Assembly: GCA_028671895.1 (NCBI GenBank)
Contig: JAPMAC010000207.1
Span: 6,758,001-6,822,000, forward strand
Reading direction: 5' to 3'
DNA: 64,000 bases
DNA from: Oenanthe sinensis
Lineage: Eukaryota > Streptophyta > Magnoliopsida > Apiales > Apiaceae
Position 1 is the stretch's first letter. Each line of letters opens with the position of its first letter. Positions 38,045-48,509 of this stretch are shown one piece after another. The translations under genes were made by a program, and so were the position numbers. The notes under the pieces are model-generated. The model searched no databases and was not told the DNA's origin. It saw only the letters and a program-made list of their open reading frames with translations.

Positions 38045-38245
38045 TAAATATTACCAGAGTCTAGTTAGTCTATAAAGAGGAATCTTAGACCCTGTACAGG
38101 TAACAAGTCTTTTGTATTTAGAAGATTTTCAAAAGAATCAAGACCAGAGTCTAGAAGCCAATCAGAGTCTGTAGACTATCAAAGTCTATAAATTATCAGA
38201 GTCTGAAGATTATCAGAGTCTGGAGTGTATCAGATTCTATGAAGC
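38045..38245 (+). repeat. ATCAGAGTCTG motif array in the E LTR
   Basis: About eight copies of (at)cagagtct(a/g) and variants, spaced about 15-60 bp, about 200-370 bp upstream of the TATA-like site. Different in sequence from the A, B and C arrays but in a comparable U3 position. Confidence 0.7.
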
Positions 38246-38421
38246 TGAAATCAATTTCGGAAGGTAATGATAATAAAGGAAAGTCTTCAAAGATGAGGTC
38301 AAAGATACTGCAGATACGCTATGAGAAGGAAGTAGAATTGCAGAAGGCAACTGCCAGTTAATAGATAAGAATTTATTCTTAATTAATTATATTTTCTTTT
38401 ATTAGTTGATAAGCAGCTCTC

Positions 38422-38430
38422 TATATAAAT
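38422..38430 (+). promoter_or_regulatory. Putative TATA box of the E LTR
   Basis: tatataaat in the LTR, pointing toward the peroxidase gene about 1 kb downstream. Sequence evidence only. Confidence 0.45.
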
Positions 38431-38701
38431 ACTCTATGTAACATAATGTAATTAGTCGAAGTTAAAAGAGAGCATAGAAATAGAGAGAGTTGTTGTGATA
38501 AACACAGAGAAACTGGTAGAGTTTGTGTACATCCTAGGACAGTTTGTATTAACACATCAATAATATAAACAATATTTTCTTCAATATCTTTGTGTTTGTT
38601 CTTTGTTCATTATTCAAGTTACAAATTATCATAGTCAGTTTTAAACCGGTAAAAAGAGACACAAGTATTTAACTCATTCTATTTGTGTAACTAGGAAAAC
38701 A

Positions 38702-39431
38702 AAGTCGAATCAGAACCTGCAAAACTAGATAATAAGTTATTTATCACTTAGACTGTTGAATCGTATTTATCACCCATGATTTAGGCATAATTTAGGTAAG
38801 TTAATTAATGTGTTTGACAATAATGGCCCCGTTTGGGATTTGTTAAAAATAAATAATAAATTACTTATATATTTAAAAAAATACATATTTTTATATTTTT
38901 TTAAATATTAACATTTAGTTTAAGATTTTAAAAACAAATCTTATTTACAAAATAAAAAACAAGTTATTTATTTTTAAAAAAAAATATATATATATATATA
39001 CATATTTTTTCTGAAAATAAATTACTTATTCTGATTTATTTCCAGAACAAGGAGAGCCATGAAAATGAAAGTGCGACTTACTGGGATTAAATTCAATTTT
39101 TTAGTATAATAAAACACAATTTTTATATCAAATGATGCGCAACAGTATGTAGTGTTCCCTAATTTGTAAATTGTGCACTAATTCCGCCACTGACACAGGC
39201 AATACAGCTATTGAAATTGATTTTAGTGTAATAATAACAATAATAGCTCCTCAACACAACACACATCCTGTCTCCAGCCCATCCAAGTTCAGCTTTATTC
39301 TCCGAACACACTCAAAACTACTTCAACGGCGGCGCGTCATTACACACTACAACTAGTACTAAATATCACTCCTCAAACTCCCCTTCTCTCTCTCATCTCT
39401 CTCCTCTCTCTCTCTCCCACACACATCTACA
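38702..39431. other. Upstream region of the peroxidase gene
   Basis: AT-rich, with a (TA)n run at about 38,984-39,001. A CT-rich block (39,381-39,419) directly precedes the start codon and is typical of a plant 5' UTR. A possible TATA-like ttttatatc lies near 39,120. No other gene seen. Confidence 0.5.
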
Positions 39432-40418
39432 ATGGCAATGGTGCCACTGTTTTTTATTCTATTTGTAGTTGCTATTATGATGCCTAGTCCATTACTATGC
39501 CAACAACAACTGAGCCTCTCATACTACCAACACACATGCCCTAAATTCTCAGAAATCATGGAACAAACCACTACTAACAAGCAAATCAACTCCCCCACCA
39601 CCGCCGCCGCCACTCTCCGTCTCTTCTTCCACGATTGTTTCATCGAAGGCTGTGACGCCTCTGTCTTGGTTTCCTCTACTCATTTCTCAAAAGCTGAGCG
39701 TGATGCCGACATCAATCTCTCCTTGCCTGGTGACGGTTTCGATGTCGTAATTCGTGCTAAAACTGCCTTAGAATTGTCTTGTCCTGGTGTTGTCTCTTGT
39801 TCCGACATTCTCGCTGTCGCTACTCGTAATCTCGTCACTATGATGGGCGGTCCTTATTATAATGTGAAATTAGGCCGTCGGGATGGCCTAATTTCATTGG
39901 CATCGCGCGTGGGGAGTAATCTCCCCACGCCCAAGATGTCTGCTACGGAGACTATTAATTTGTTTAAATTCCGAGGGTTTTCGGTGCAGGAAATGGTTGC
40001 GTTAACCGGAGCGCATACGATTGGGTTCTCACATTGTAAAGAATTTAGTTCTGATATATATAATTATAGTAGGAATGCACAGTCTGATCCCGGTTATAAT
40101 CCTAGATTTGCAGCTGGATTGCGAAATGCTTGTAATGATTACCACAATAATCCCACATTGTCTGTGTTTAACGATGTGATGAGTCCGAATAAATTTGATA
40201 ATATGTATTACCAGAACTTGCCTAAGGGTTTGGGGATTTTGAAGTCGGATCGGCTTCTGGTTTCGGATCCAAGAACCAGGGTGTTTGCAGAACTTTATGC
40301 TAGAGATCAGAATGCTTTCTTCAAGGCATTTAGCTCCGCAATGGAGAAGCTAAGTTTGTATGGTATTAAGACAGGAAGGAGTGGGGAAATTCGACGCCGG
40401 TGTGATGAAATTAATTGA
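39432..40418 (+). CDS. Class III secretory peroxidase
   Basis: A 328-residue, single-exon heme peroxidase of the plant secretory pathway. Enzymes of this family use hydrogen peroxide to oxidise phenolics, for example in lignin and cell-wall work. Residues 1-23 form a signal peptide (hydrophobic run, then CQQQ). The distal site is in LRLFFHDCF with Arg63 and His67; the proximal heme ligand is His195 in GAHTIGFSH. All eight conserved cysteines are present (36, 69, 74, 117, 123, 202, 234, 324), enough for the four usual disulfides. Length and ends are normal for the family. The spelling SLPGDGFDVVIRAKTALEL and the lack of introns resemble the Arabidopsis PER41/PER63/PER65 group, by memory of the family. 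The start fits a CT-rich leader. No defect is seen, so it is probably functional. Confidence 0.96.
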   Translation: MAMVPLFFILFVVAIMMPSPLLCQQQLSLSYYQHTCPKFSEIMEQTTTNKQINSPTTAAATLRLFFHDCFIEGCDASVLVSSTHFSKAERDADINLSLPGDGFDVVIRAKTALELSCPGVVSCSDILAVATRNLVTMMGGPYYNVKLGRRDGLISLASRVGSNLPTPKMSATETINLFKFRGFSVQEMVALTGAHTIGFSHCKEFSSDIYNYSRNAQSDPGYNPRFAAGLRNACNDYHNNPTLSVFNDVMSPNKFDNMYYQNLPKGLGILKSDRLLVSDPRTRVFAELYARDQNAFFKAFSSAMEKLSLYGIKTGRSGEIRRRCDEIN

Positions 40419-43400
40419 TCGATTTGTGTGTGTGCTTTTTATTCCCACTGCTGGAATGATACGCAAGGCAGGTCACTTCTTTCATTCTATTTATTCTTCT
40501 TATACCATTATTATCATTATTGTTACTCTTGTTGTCTTGTATGAGCCTGATATTGAAATTTTATATATGAAATCTATATGTTTTTTCATTAAGCAAGCTA
40601 GCACTGATGTATGAAGTCATGATATATTCAATTGCAACTGTTGCGGAGTCCATAAATGTATGCGATATTCAATGTATACTTAGAAATGTCAACGGAGTTT
40701 CTATTGAATTTGAAAACACTTGTTTATGAATACTTCTCTCGGCATTGCTTGTTTTTCATTCTTCAGTAATCCCCTTCAAAGTAGTCCATTTTGTTGCCTC
40801 TCTTACCTTTTAAGCAATACAAATATATAGAACAACAAATTCTCATGGGCCATGGTGTGTGGTGGAAGATTAAGTTTACGGAGTACCGAGATATTTTTAA
40901 AATAACAAACTCAAGAATTATCAAAAAGACAGTAGAGGTCCCTGATTCTAGTTCCATGCCGAGTTGCCACATTCGTGATTCAGGTGAAGATTCCGTAATC
41001 GACCCTGAAGCAACTGCTAGTCACAGTTAGTGATGAAATTCGTAGAAATTTCTTCACTTATTCTTAGAAATAGAAAAGGGTTGTAAAAGGCCTTAATAAA
41101 CTGTTTGATCATGTTTGATGCAAGACATACATGATACATGACAATTCCTTGCATACTGTGTAAGATTTATGTTCAACTCTTGTTATAGTTAAATCCCTTC
41201 TAGTTAGAGGCCTCTGTTAGAGTGGAATGCTGCCACTAATATTTTATCCTTCAACTCAGAGTTTGGGCCAATTATCAGTTTGCTGTTCGTCCTAAGTAAT
41301 TTCCTTGCATATTGTAATGATGAATGTCTTGTTAATGTTGTTGCAGAATGTCTATACTCTTTTTATAGTAGAATAAGGTCTCTGTATATCTTACTTTTCT
41401 CAGCCCTGCTCGCAAAATTTGGTTTTGGTCCATGTTTCCAAACCCTGATCTACGAGCAGAATACACTGGGTCCTTTGGTTTGAGTTATGTTCTAGTTGTT
41501 TTCATTTGCTTTGAAAAATGACTGACCGTAGGCAGAATTCTTGTAATGCCATCACCAGACTTTGTAATTATCAGTAATCATATCCTCTGGACCAGAGGAA
41601 ACCACAAAAAATGTCCATACACTAAATCGCAGTCCCTTGAACCATGGAAAGAGCGTCCCTAGTAATACTCTTTTCCAGTTTCATACTGAATTTGATAATC
41701 AAAACTTGTACGTTTGATAGGCATGAATGTAGAAATGTAGGAGAAATTTTATGTTGCCGTGACCATTTGTATCTTTTTAATCAGTGTTGAATCGTTGATG
41801 ATGAAGTAATATCATGTGAGATGTTGCTCCCATCTTCAACAGTTCAAGATAGAGGGGTGAATAACTCCTCATGAAGTTGGACTTTGGAGGATGTCCATCT
41901 TAAACAACTCATGTCCCTTGACAGCATCTATCTCGACTACACTCTAATTTCAAAATTCACAGAAAACAAGCCACAGTAAACTTCACTCTAATTTCAAAAT
42001 TGATCAAAAAAATTATATTACGAGTAGGGTGATTATTTTGATTTTGCTTGTGATTAGAGTTATTATTTTTTTTGAAAACTTAAATAAAAAAGTCTTAATA
42101 TTAGGTGAAGAAAATTTTTGAATCAATGCCCCCCTTTTCTTGAAATGATCTATATTTATATTGGATCGAATATTTATTTAGCCTCTTTCGAAAATAACAA
42201 ATATATTCCTGGTTTATGACTTTATGATATGATTAAAGTATGATATTAATATAACTTGATTGAAAAACGACAACTTAAAGTATTGAAAATTGAAAGAGGA
42301 ACGTGTGAGATGGCCGTTGCCAACCCATTTGTTTTGCTGCTACTGATCCTACAGTACTTTCGACATGTGAGTAGTGGGACCAGATGTGCCTTTTACGCGA
42401 AATACTCCTATATTAACCGTATAATTTATAGTTTATTTTTTTAATTTAAATAAATAAATTTATAATCTTATAAACGAGCATAGTCGACGACAATAATCCT
42501 TTATTACTTGGACCCATTGTTCTAAAAGTCACTCACCGAACAGGGATTAAATTCTCGGTTAATTCATGTTTCATACTTTCACCGATTAAATTCAATTTCC
42601 AATTTTTAGAATACTGTTTGGACTTGGCCCCAATAGTGCTTATTTATTTAACATATGTTTCAAAAATTCTGACTATCATCTTTTCCGCGTTGCAATATGA
42701 AATAATACTCATTGTATTGTTTTGTTGATGAATTCCTTAATGTTTTTTATTATTTATATTTATAATAATTTTAATTCTTTTACAGACAGTTAAAGTTTTT
42801 TGAGAGAAAATGCCTCTATTATCACAAATTAGTATCATAGCCGCCCTAATTATCATAGTCTCTGGTGGAGCCTAATTACCACATTAGGTTCGCATATACA
42901 ATATGCGTATACTTACCCCTCTGTCGAACCCAATTAAAACTACTGTCTCTGCTTACTTGTCCATGTTCATTAACATTTGAGTTCATCCGTACTTAATATA
43001 CATAATAGAGAGTAAAGAGGGGGAAACACAACTGAATCGACAATTTTGAATCTATCTATATATATGTTGTATGTATATATTACTATATGAGTTTGTTGTA
43101 TGTCGATTTAGGTTTGTGTCTAAGCCATGACACAGTTTAACTAGTTGGCTTGTTTGTTCAATCAATCAAAACTCGAAAGACTGCTCTCCGTCAGGTATGT
43201 GCAGGTCTATTATAAAACCCACGCATTCTCCACACACGCACATTAATTTGGGAAGCTGGGATGATGCACGCATTTGTAATATGTGTTTTCATCGTATACG
43301 CATTCTAGTAATTCGTATTTAGTATGATATTTTGGACAACTCGTACGAGATGTGGTATTTTGGACAGCTTTTCATAAAAAATGAGAAAAAGGGCTTTTAC

Positions 43401-43584
43401 CCTTTTTTTGACAGCTTAGTTGTAATAATTATTTTATAAATTCCTTTTTATAAATAAAAATATGTAATAAATATTATAGTTTACATGAATTGTTTTTAAA
43501 ATAATATTTTTACCTATATAATCAAAATGATAGACATTAGAAATATAACACAGAAGAAGTATGTATGTATAACATTGTCGACCA
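40419..43584. other. Intergenic DNA between the peroxidase and the MITE
   Basis: Contains the peroxidase 3' UTR (end not determined; an aataaa lies at about 41,094). Otherwise AT-rich sequence. Short open frames here, such as 40,791-41,030 and 42,256-42,444, have no recognisable domain. No RNA gene or TE domain recognised. Confidence 0.5.
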
Positions 43585-43594
43585 TCGGTCAATT
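43585..43594. other. MITE target duplication, left copy
   Basis: tcggtcaatt, matching ttggtcaatt at 44,197-44,206 with one mismatch. Confidence 0.75.
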
Positions 43595-44196
43595 GGGTTA
43601 AATATAACTTGCATCATTTACTTCATTCAAATATATCACTTTGGTCATTGAGGGTTTGTTTGACTCATTTTATTCACTGATTTTGATTTTTTTATCAAAT
43701 ATATCTATTGGGCTACTATTATCCATGTAAAATGATAGAGTTGTCCTTGCAATTAAAAATAAAAACAATTTAACAAAAACTTAAAAATTACGAAATCTAA
43801 TAATTTAAAATTTGAGAAATTTAACAATTTAAAATTTACGAAATTTAACAATTTAAAATTTAAAACAATTTAACAAATTAAAATTTCACAAATTTTAAAT
43901 TCAAGAAATTTAGATTTTCGAGAAAAAATCAATAAATTCACTTCAAGAAAAAATAAATAAATTTACTTCAATAAATTCATTTCAATAAATTTAATTAGGG
44001 TTTGAAACATATTTGCTTAATTATTAAATTATTTTTATTTTTAACTATAGGGACAACTCTATCTTTTCAAGGGACAATAGTGATGCAAGTAATATATTTG
44101 ATAAAAAAAATTTAAGTCAATAAGTAAAATGAGTCAAAATAGAAGTAAGTGGAGAGTGGCCAGAGTGATCTATTTGAATGATCAGATATTTAACCC
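43595..44196. mobile_element. Mutator-type MITE with long inverted repeats (602 bp)
   Basis: The ends are gggttaaatat... and its reverse complement ...atttaaccc. Imperfect terminal inverted repeats extend about 150-180 bp inward; shared blocks include ttgactcatttta, tttttatcaaatata and gatagagttgtcc. The centre (43,755-44,045) is AT-rich and non-coding. The flanks form a 10-bp duplication with one mismatch. Long TIRs plus a 9-10 bp duplication fit the Mutator superfamily. There is no transposase, so it is non-autonomous. Confidence 0.8.
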
Positions 44197-44206
44197 TTGG
44201 TCAATT
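44197..44206. other. MITE target duplication, right copy
   Basis: ttggtcaatt; see the left copy. Confidence 0.75.
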
Positions 44207-44509
44207 ATAATATGTTGTGTATTTTTGTATTTTATGTGCTTATATCGTTGTTCGAAAAACCGGTGATTAACCACAACGATTAATCCCTAATTTATTCGAT
44301 TAATCTATGTTTCATGATTTTACTGACTAAATCTGATTCACACTTTTTACAATACGAACTTATATGTTAAATGTATATTTGAATTAGTTTTGAATCTATA
44401 TATTTTCAATATAATTGAAATTTATGTGTTTTTATATTGTGTTTTTGTGTATATTAAATAAAAATATTAATTTAATTTAATTAAAAGATATACTTTATTT
44501 ATATTAAAT
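44207..44509. other. Intergenic AT-rich DNA between the MITE and element F
   Basis: No gene or repeat recognised. Confidence 0.5.
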
Positions 44510-44514
44510 AAATT
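44510..44514. other. Target duplication of element F, left copy (taaat)
   Basis: taaat, repeated after the other end at 50,750-50,754. Confidence 0.75.
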
Positions 44515-44746
44515 AATGAAAGTATACACAAATATACTATAACACAAATATACTATAGATAGAACATGTTTGAGAGAAAGAACTCTATTAATTTCAAGTA
44601 TCTATACAAGGTAGATCATGAAGTCTTTATATAGACTCTCTATAAGTGAGTTACAAGGAGTCAAAAAGCCAAGAGACATAGGTTACAAGAACTTAGAAAG
44701 TCAAGAGACTTTGTTCTAGAAAACTCTAGACATCCATATTACAACA
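44515..44746 (-). repeat. 3' LTR of element F
   Basis: In element sense it runs from TGTTGTAATATGG (44,746) to ...CTTTCATTA (44,515). If the canonical TG...CA rule were used it would end at 44,518, but then the flanks do not match. Confidence 0.88.
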
Positions 44747-44755
44747 CTCCCCATT
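44747..44755 (-). other. Polypurine tract of element F
   Basis: Minus strand aatggggag next to the 3' LTR. Confidence 0.75.
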
Positions 44756-44862
44756 GGATGTCTAATTTTCAATAATCGTGCCTCGTTAAAACCTTTCTAG
44801 GAAAAAACCCTATTGGGAAAAAAATCCTAGTAAAGGAAAAAGAGTACATCGATTTTGAAAAA

Positions 44863-47493
44863 TCATTTGAGGTCTCTAAGCCGACGCATCCCAATCTTAT
44901 GCACCAATTTTTCATAAATCGTTGGTGGCAATGACTTGGTAAATAGGTCTGCAAGATTGTCACTTGAACGAATCTGCTGAACTTCAATCTCTCCATTTTC
45001 TTGAAGGTCATGTGTGAAGAAAAATTTCGGTGATATGTGCTTAGTTTTGTCACCCTTAATATAGCCTTCCTTCAATTGTTGGATGCATGCTGTGTTGTCT
45101 TCAAACATTACTGTGGGGATTGCTCTATTATGATATATGCCACATGACTCCCGAATATGCTGAATTATTGACCTTAACCAAACACATTCTCGACTAGCTT
45201 CATGAATTGCAAGAATTTCTGCGTGATTAGAAGAAGTAGCGGCTAAAGATTGTTTCACTGAGCGCCATGATATGGCTGTATCTCCATAAGTGAACAAATA
45301 ACCTGTTTGCGATCGAGCTTTATCTGGATCAGATAAGTAACCTGCATCTGCATAGCCAGTTAAAACTGCTTTGGATTTGTTAGAATAAAATAAGCCCATA
45401 TCAGTTGTACCTCGAAGATACCGAAAAATATGTTTTACTCCAGACCAATGTCTTTGAGTTGGAGCAGAACTATATCTTGCTAATAAATTTACTGAAAATG
45501 CTATATCGGGCCTTGTATTATTAGCAAGATACATCAATGCACCGATAGCACTAAGATAAGGTACTTCAGGACCAAGAATTTCTTCATTTTTCTCTCTAGG
45601 TCGGAAGATATCCTTATCTTTATCTAGTGATCGAACAACCATTGGAGAACTAAATGGATGTGATTTATCCATGTAAAAACGTTTTAAGACTTTCTCTGTA
45701 TATGCTGACTGATGCACAAAAACTCCATCTCGTAGATGCTCTATTTGTAGCCCAAGACAAATTTTCGTTTTTCCAAGATCTTTCATTTCAAACTCTGCTT
45801 TGAGATAATCCACTGTTTTCTGAAGCTCTTTAGGAGTTCCAATAATATTTATGTCATCAACATACACAGCAACTATAGCAAATGAAGATCTTGTTTTCCT
45901 TATGAAAACACATGGACAAATAGGATCATTCTTGTATTGTTCCCTTAACAAATATTCACTTAATCTTTTATACCACATTCGACCAGATTGTTTTAATCCA
46001 TATATGGATCTTTGCAATTTAATCGAATAAATATGGCGAGAATGTGACTTAGATGCTTCAGGCATTTGAAATCCTTCAGGGATCCTCATATATATATCCT
46101 TCTCAAGGGAACCATACAAATATGCTGTCACGACATCCATCAATCGCATTTCAAACTTTTCAATGACTGATAGGCTAATAAGATAACGAAAAGTTGTAGC
46201 ATCCATCACAGGGGAATAAGTTTCCTCATAATCAATGCCTGGTCTTTGTGAAAAACCTTGAGCAACCAAACGTGCTTTGTATCTTACAACTTCATTTTTA
46301 TCATTTCTTTTTCTTACAAATACCCACTTATAACCAACTGGTTTAGTCCCTTCAGGGGTTTGGACTATAGGTCCAAAAACTTTATGCTTATTAAGTGAGC
46401 TCAATTCTTTTCCAATTGCTTCTTTCCATTGTGGCCAATCTTTTCTGCGTCGACATTCATCGACGGATTTTGGTTCAAGATCTTCGGGATCCATCATTAT
46501 ATCAAGCGCTACATTATATGCGAAATATTCGTCAATTGCAGTATCATTTCGGTTCCATCTTTTTCCCGTGACAACATAATTTATCGAGATCTCTTCAATG
46601 TCAACATTTTCAGGTACCTGTTCCTCTTCAGGAGTATCATCTATCATATCACGGGTCTCTTCTGAAGTCTCTGCTGGAGATTTTATTTCCTCTACTTGGG
46701 CATCTTGAGTGTTTGCTCCTTTTCTTTTTCGAGGATTTTTATCTTTGGAACCAATTGGTCTACCCCTCTTTAAGCGAGGTTTTGACTCATTTGCCTTGAC
46801 AATTTGTCCTTCAGGGACTTGTATCTTTGCAGGAGCATTTACAGCTGGAATATGTGACTTTGTTACTCTATTGATGTCGGTGAATGCATCAGGCAGCTGA
46901 TTTGCTATACCTTGTAGATGAATTATTTTTTGTACTAGGTCACACTGATTTGTACGAGGATCAAAATTATTCAATGAAGATGCATTCCATGAAATTTCTC
47001 TTTCCACCTGTTTATTTTCTCCCCCTGGTTTTGGGAATATTTTATTCTCTCCCCCTAACTTTGGGAAAATATTTTCATCAAAATGACAGTCAGCAAACCT
47101 TGCAGTGAATAGATCACCTGTCATTGGTTCTAGATATTTAATTATTGAGGGGGATTCAAAACCAACGTATATTCCCAATTTCCTTTGGGGACCCATCTTT
47201 GTACGTTGTGGCGGAGCAATTGGGACGTATACCGCACACCTAAAGGTTCTAAGATGAGAAATATCAGGTTCTCTTCCAGAGACCAATTGTAAGGGAGAAA
47301 ATTTGTGATAACTCGTAGGTCTGATGCGTACAAGTGCTGCTGCATGTAAAATAGCATGCCCCCAAACTGTAAGAGGGAGATTTGTTTTCATAATCAATGG
47401 TCTGGCAATTAGTTGGAGTCGTTTAATAAATGATTCTGCTAGACCATTTTGTGTATGATTCAACACGTATACCAATTGATGCACAGAACTCAT
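44863..47493 (-). pseudogene. Copia pol of element F: integrase C-terminus, RT, RNase H
   Basis: Continuation of pol in a different frame from 48,397-47,423. The piece begins inside the integrase core just before NGLAES, whose Glu is the third catalytic acid. An integrase C-terminal domain and a basic linker (RGRPIGSKDKNPRKRKG) follow. RT has KWVFVRKRND, ARLVAQGF and the YVDDI catalytic motif; RNase H has LTGYADAGY, SNHAEILAIHE and EDNTACI. The frame is open for 876 codons to stop 44,863, with all key RT and RNase H residues visible. The first Met is internal, not a true start. With the frameshift removed this would be a full polyprotein end. Confidence 0.9.
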
Positions 47494-48397
47494 TAAAAGC
47501 TTTTGATGTGAATTCTCCAGCGTTATCTAACCGGATTGTTCCAATATTATAATCCGGAAATTGTGCTCTTAATCGTATTATTTGCGCAAGTAGTCTCGCA
47601 AATGCCAAATTTCGAGATGATAATAAGCACACATGTGACCATCTTGTCGATGCATCGATCAATACCATAAAATATTTAAATGGTCCACATGATGGGTGAA
47701 TGGGCCCACATATATCACCCTGTATTCTTTCCAACAATTTAGGAGATTCCGTTCCAACTTTTATTATAGAGGGCTTGATAATTAATTTTCCTTGAGAGCA
47801 AGCAGCACAAGAGAATTCATTAAATTGAAAAATCGTCTGGTTTTTCAATTGATGCCCATGTGAATTCTCAATTATTTTTCGCATCATGATTGATCCAGGA
47901 TGTCCCAAACGGTCATGCCAAATAATAAAATTACTTTTGTCAAGAAATTTGTGGTTTACCGTGGCATTAACCTCAACATTTCGGATATCAGTATAGTATA
48001 ATCCAGATTTAAAAGCTGGTAATTTTTCTTTAACAAATTTGTTACCCGAGACAATGCTTGTGATGTAAAGAAACTCTTTGTTCTCTCTATTCATTGTTTC
48101 AATATGATATCCATTTCTACGGATATCCTTAAAACTCAATAGATTTCTTTGTGACTTTGGAGAGAACAATGCATCATCTATAATAAATTTTGTTCCTTCG
48201 GGTAATAATATACTAGCTCTTCCAGAGCCTTCAATCAATTTTATACTTCCAGAAATCGTGCATACATTGCCTTCATGTTTGTTTAAAGAGATGAAATATT
48301 TTTCATTTTTAAGAATAGTATGGGTAGTTGCGCTATCTACAAGGCAAATGTCTTCCTCTTTTGTAATATATCCAATGCGTGAATTAGGAATGTCCAT
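47423..48397 (-). pseudogene. Copia pol of element F: protease, GAG-pre, integrase N-part
   Basis: Starts at ATG 48,397 with the aspartic protease active site LVDSATTH at residues 19-26. It continues through GAG-pre (RLGHPGS), the integrase zinc region (CAACSQGK), the first Asp (QGDICGP) and the second Asp (TIRLDNAGE), then runs into a wrong frame and stops at 47,423. The overlap with the next pol segment (47,493-47,423) marks the frameshift. It is in a different frame from gag and begins 112 bases after the gag stop, so Pol must come from re-initiation, splicing or frame change, or this separation is a mutation. Confidence 0.88.
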
Positions 48398-48509
48398 ATT
48401 GCTTCAATAATAGATAAATATGTAATTAGTAATAATTATAATCATAATAAAGACATACAATCATAATGAGTTTCATGAAAATAAGGAACAAGAAAGGGAA
48501 ACAAGTATA

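Larger units (their letters stand above)
35324..38701 (+). mobile_element. Element E: SIRE-like copia, 3' part with LTR
   Basis: A plus-strand accessory ORF remnant (35,340-37,822) is followed by a polypurine tract and an LTR (37,941-38,701). The left part is cut by element C. This is the oldest layer of the nest as seen here and borders host DNA on the right. Confidence 0.75.
37941..38701 (+). repeat. 3' LTR of element E (about 761 bp)
   Basis: Starts TGTTAGGAATATAC. The end is placed at ...ctaggaaaaca (38,701) because the preceding gtatttaactcattctat parallels the terminal part of the A LTR; this end is less certain. A TATA-like tatataaat lies at 38,422-38,430. Confidence 0.7.

Noticed and set aside
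40791..41030. 79-codon open frame downstream of the peroxidase
   Set aside because: No recognisable domain, no start context support, and it lies in or near the likely 3' UTR.
42256..42444. 62-codon open frame with a hydrophobic stretch
   Set aside because: Could be read as a small secreted peptide, but nothing supports expression or conservation.
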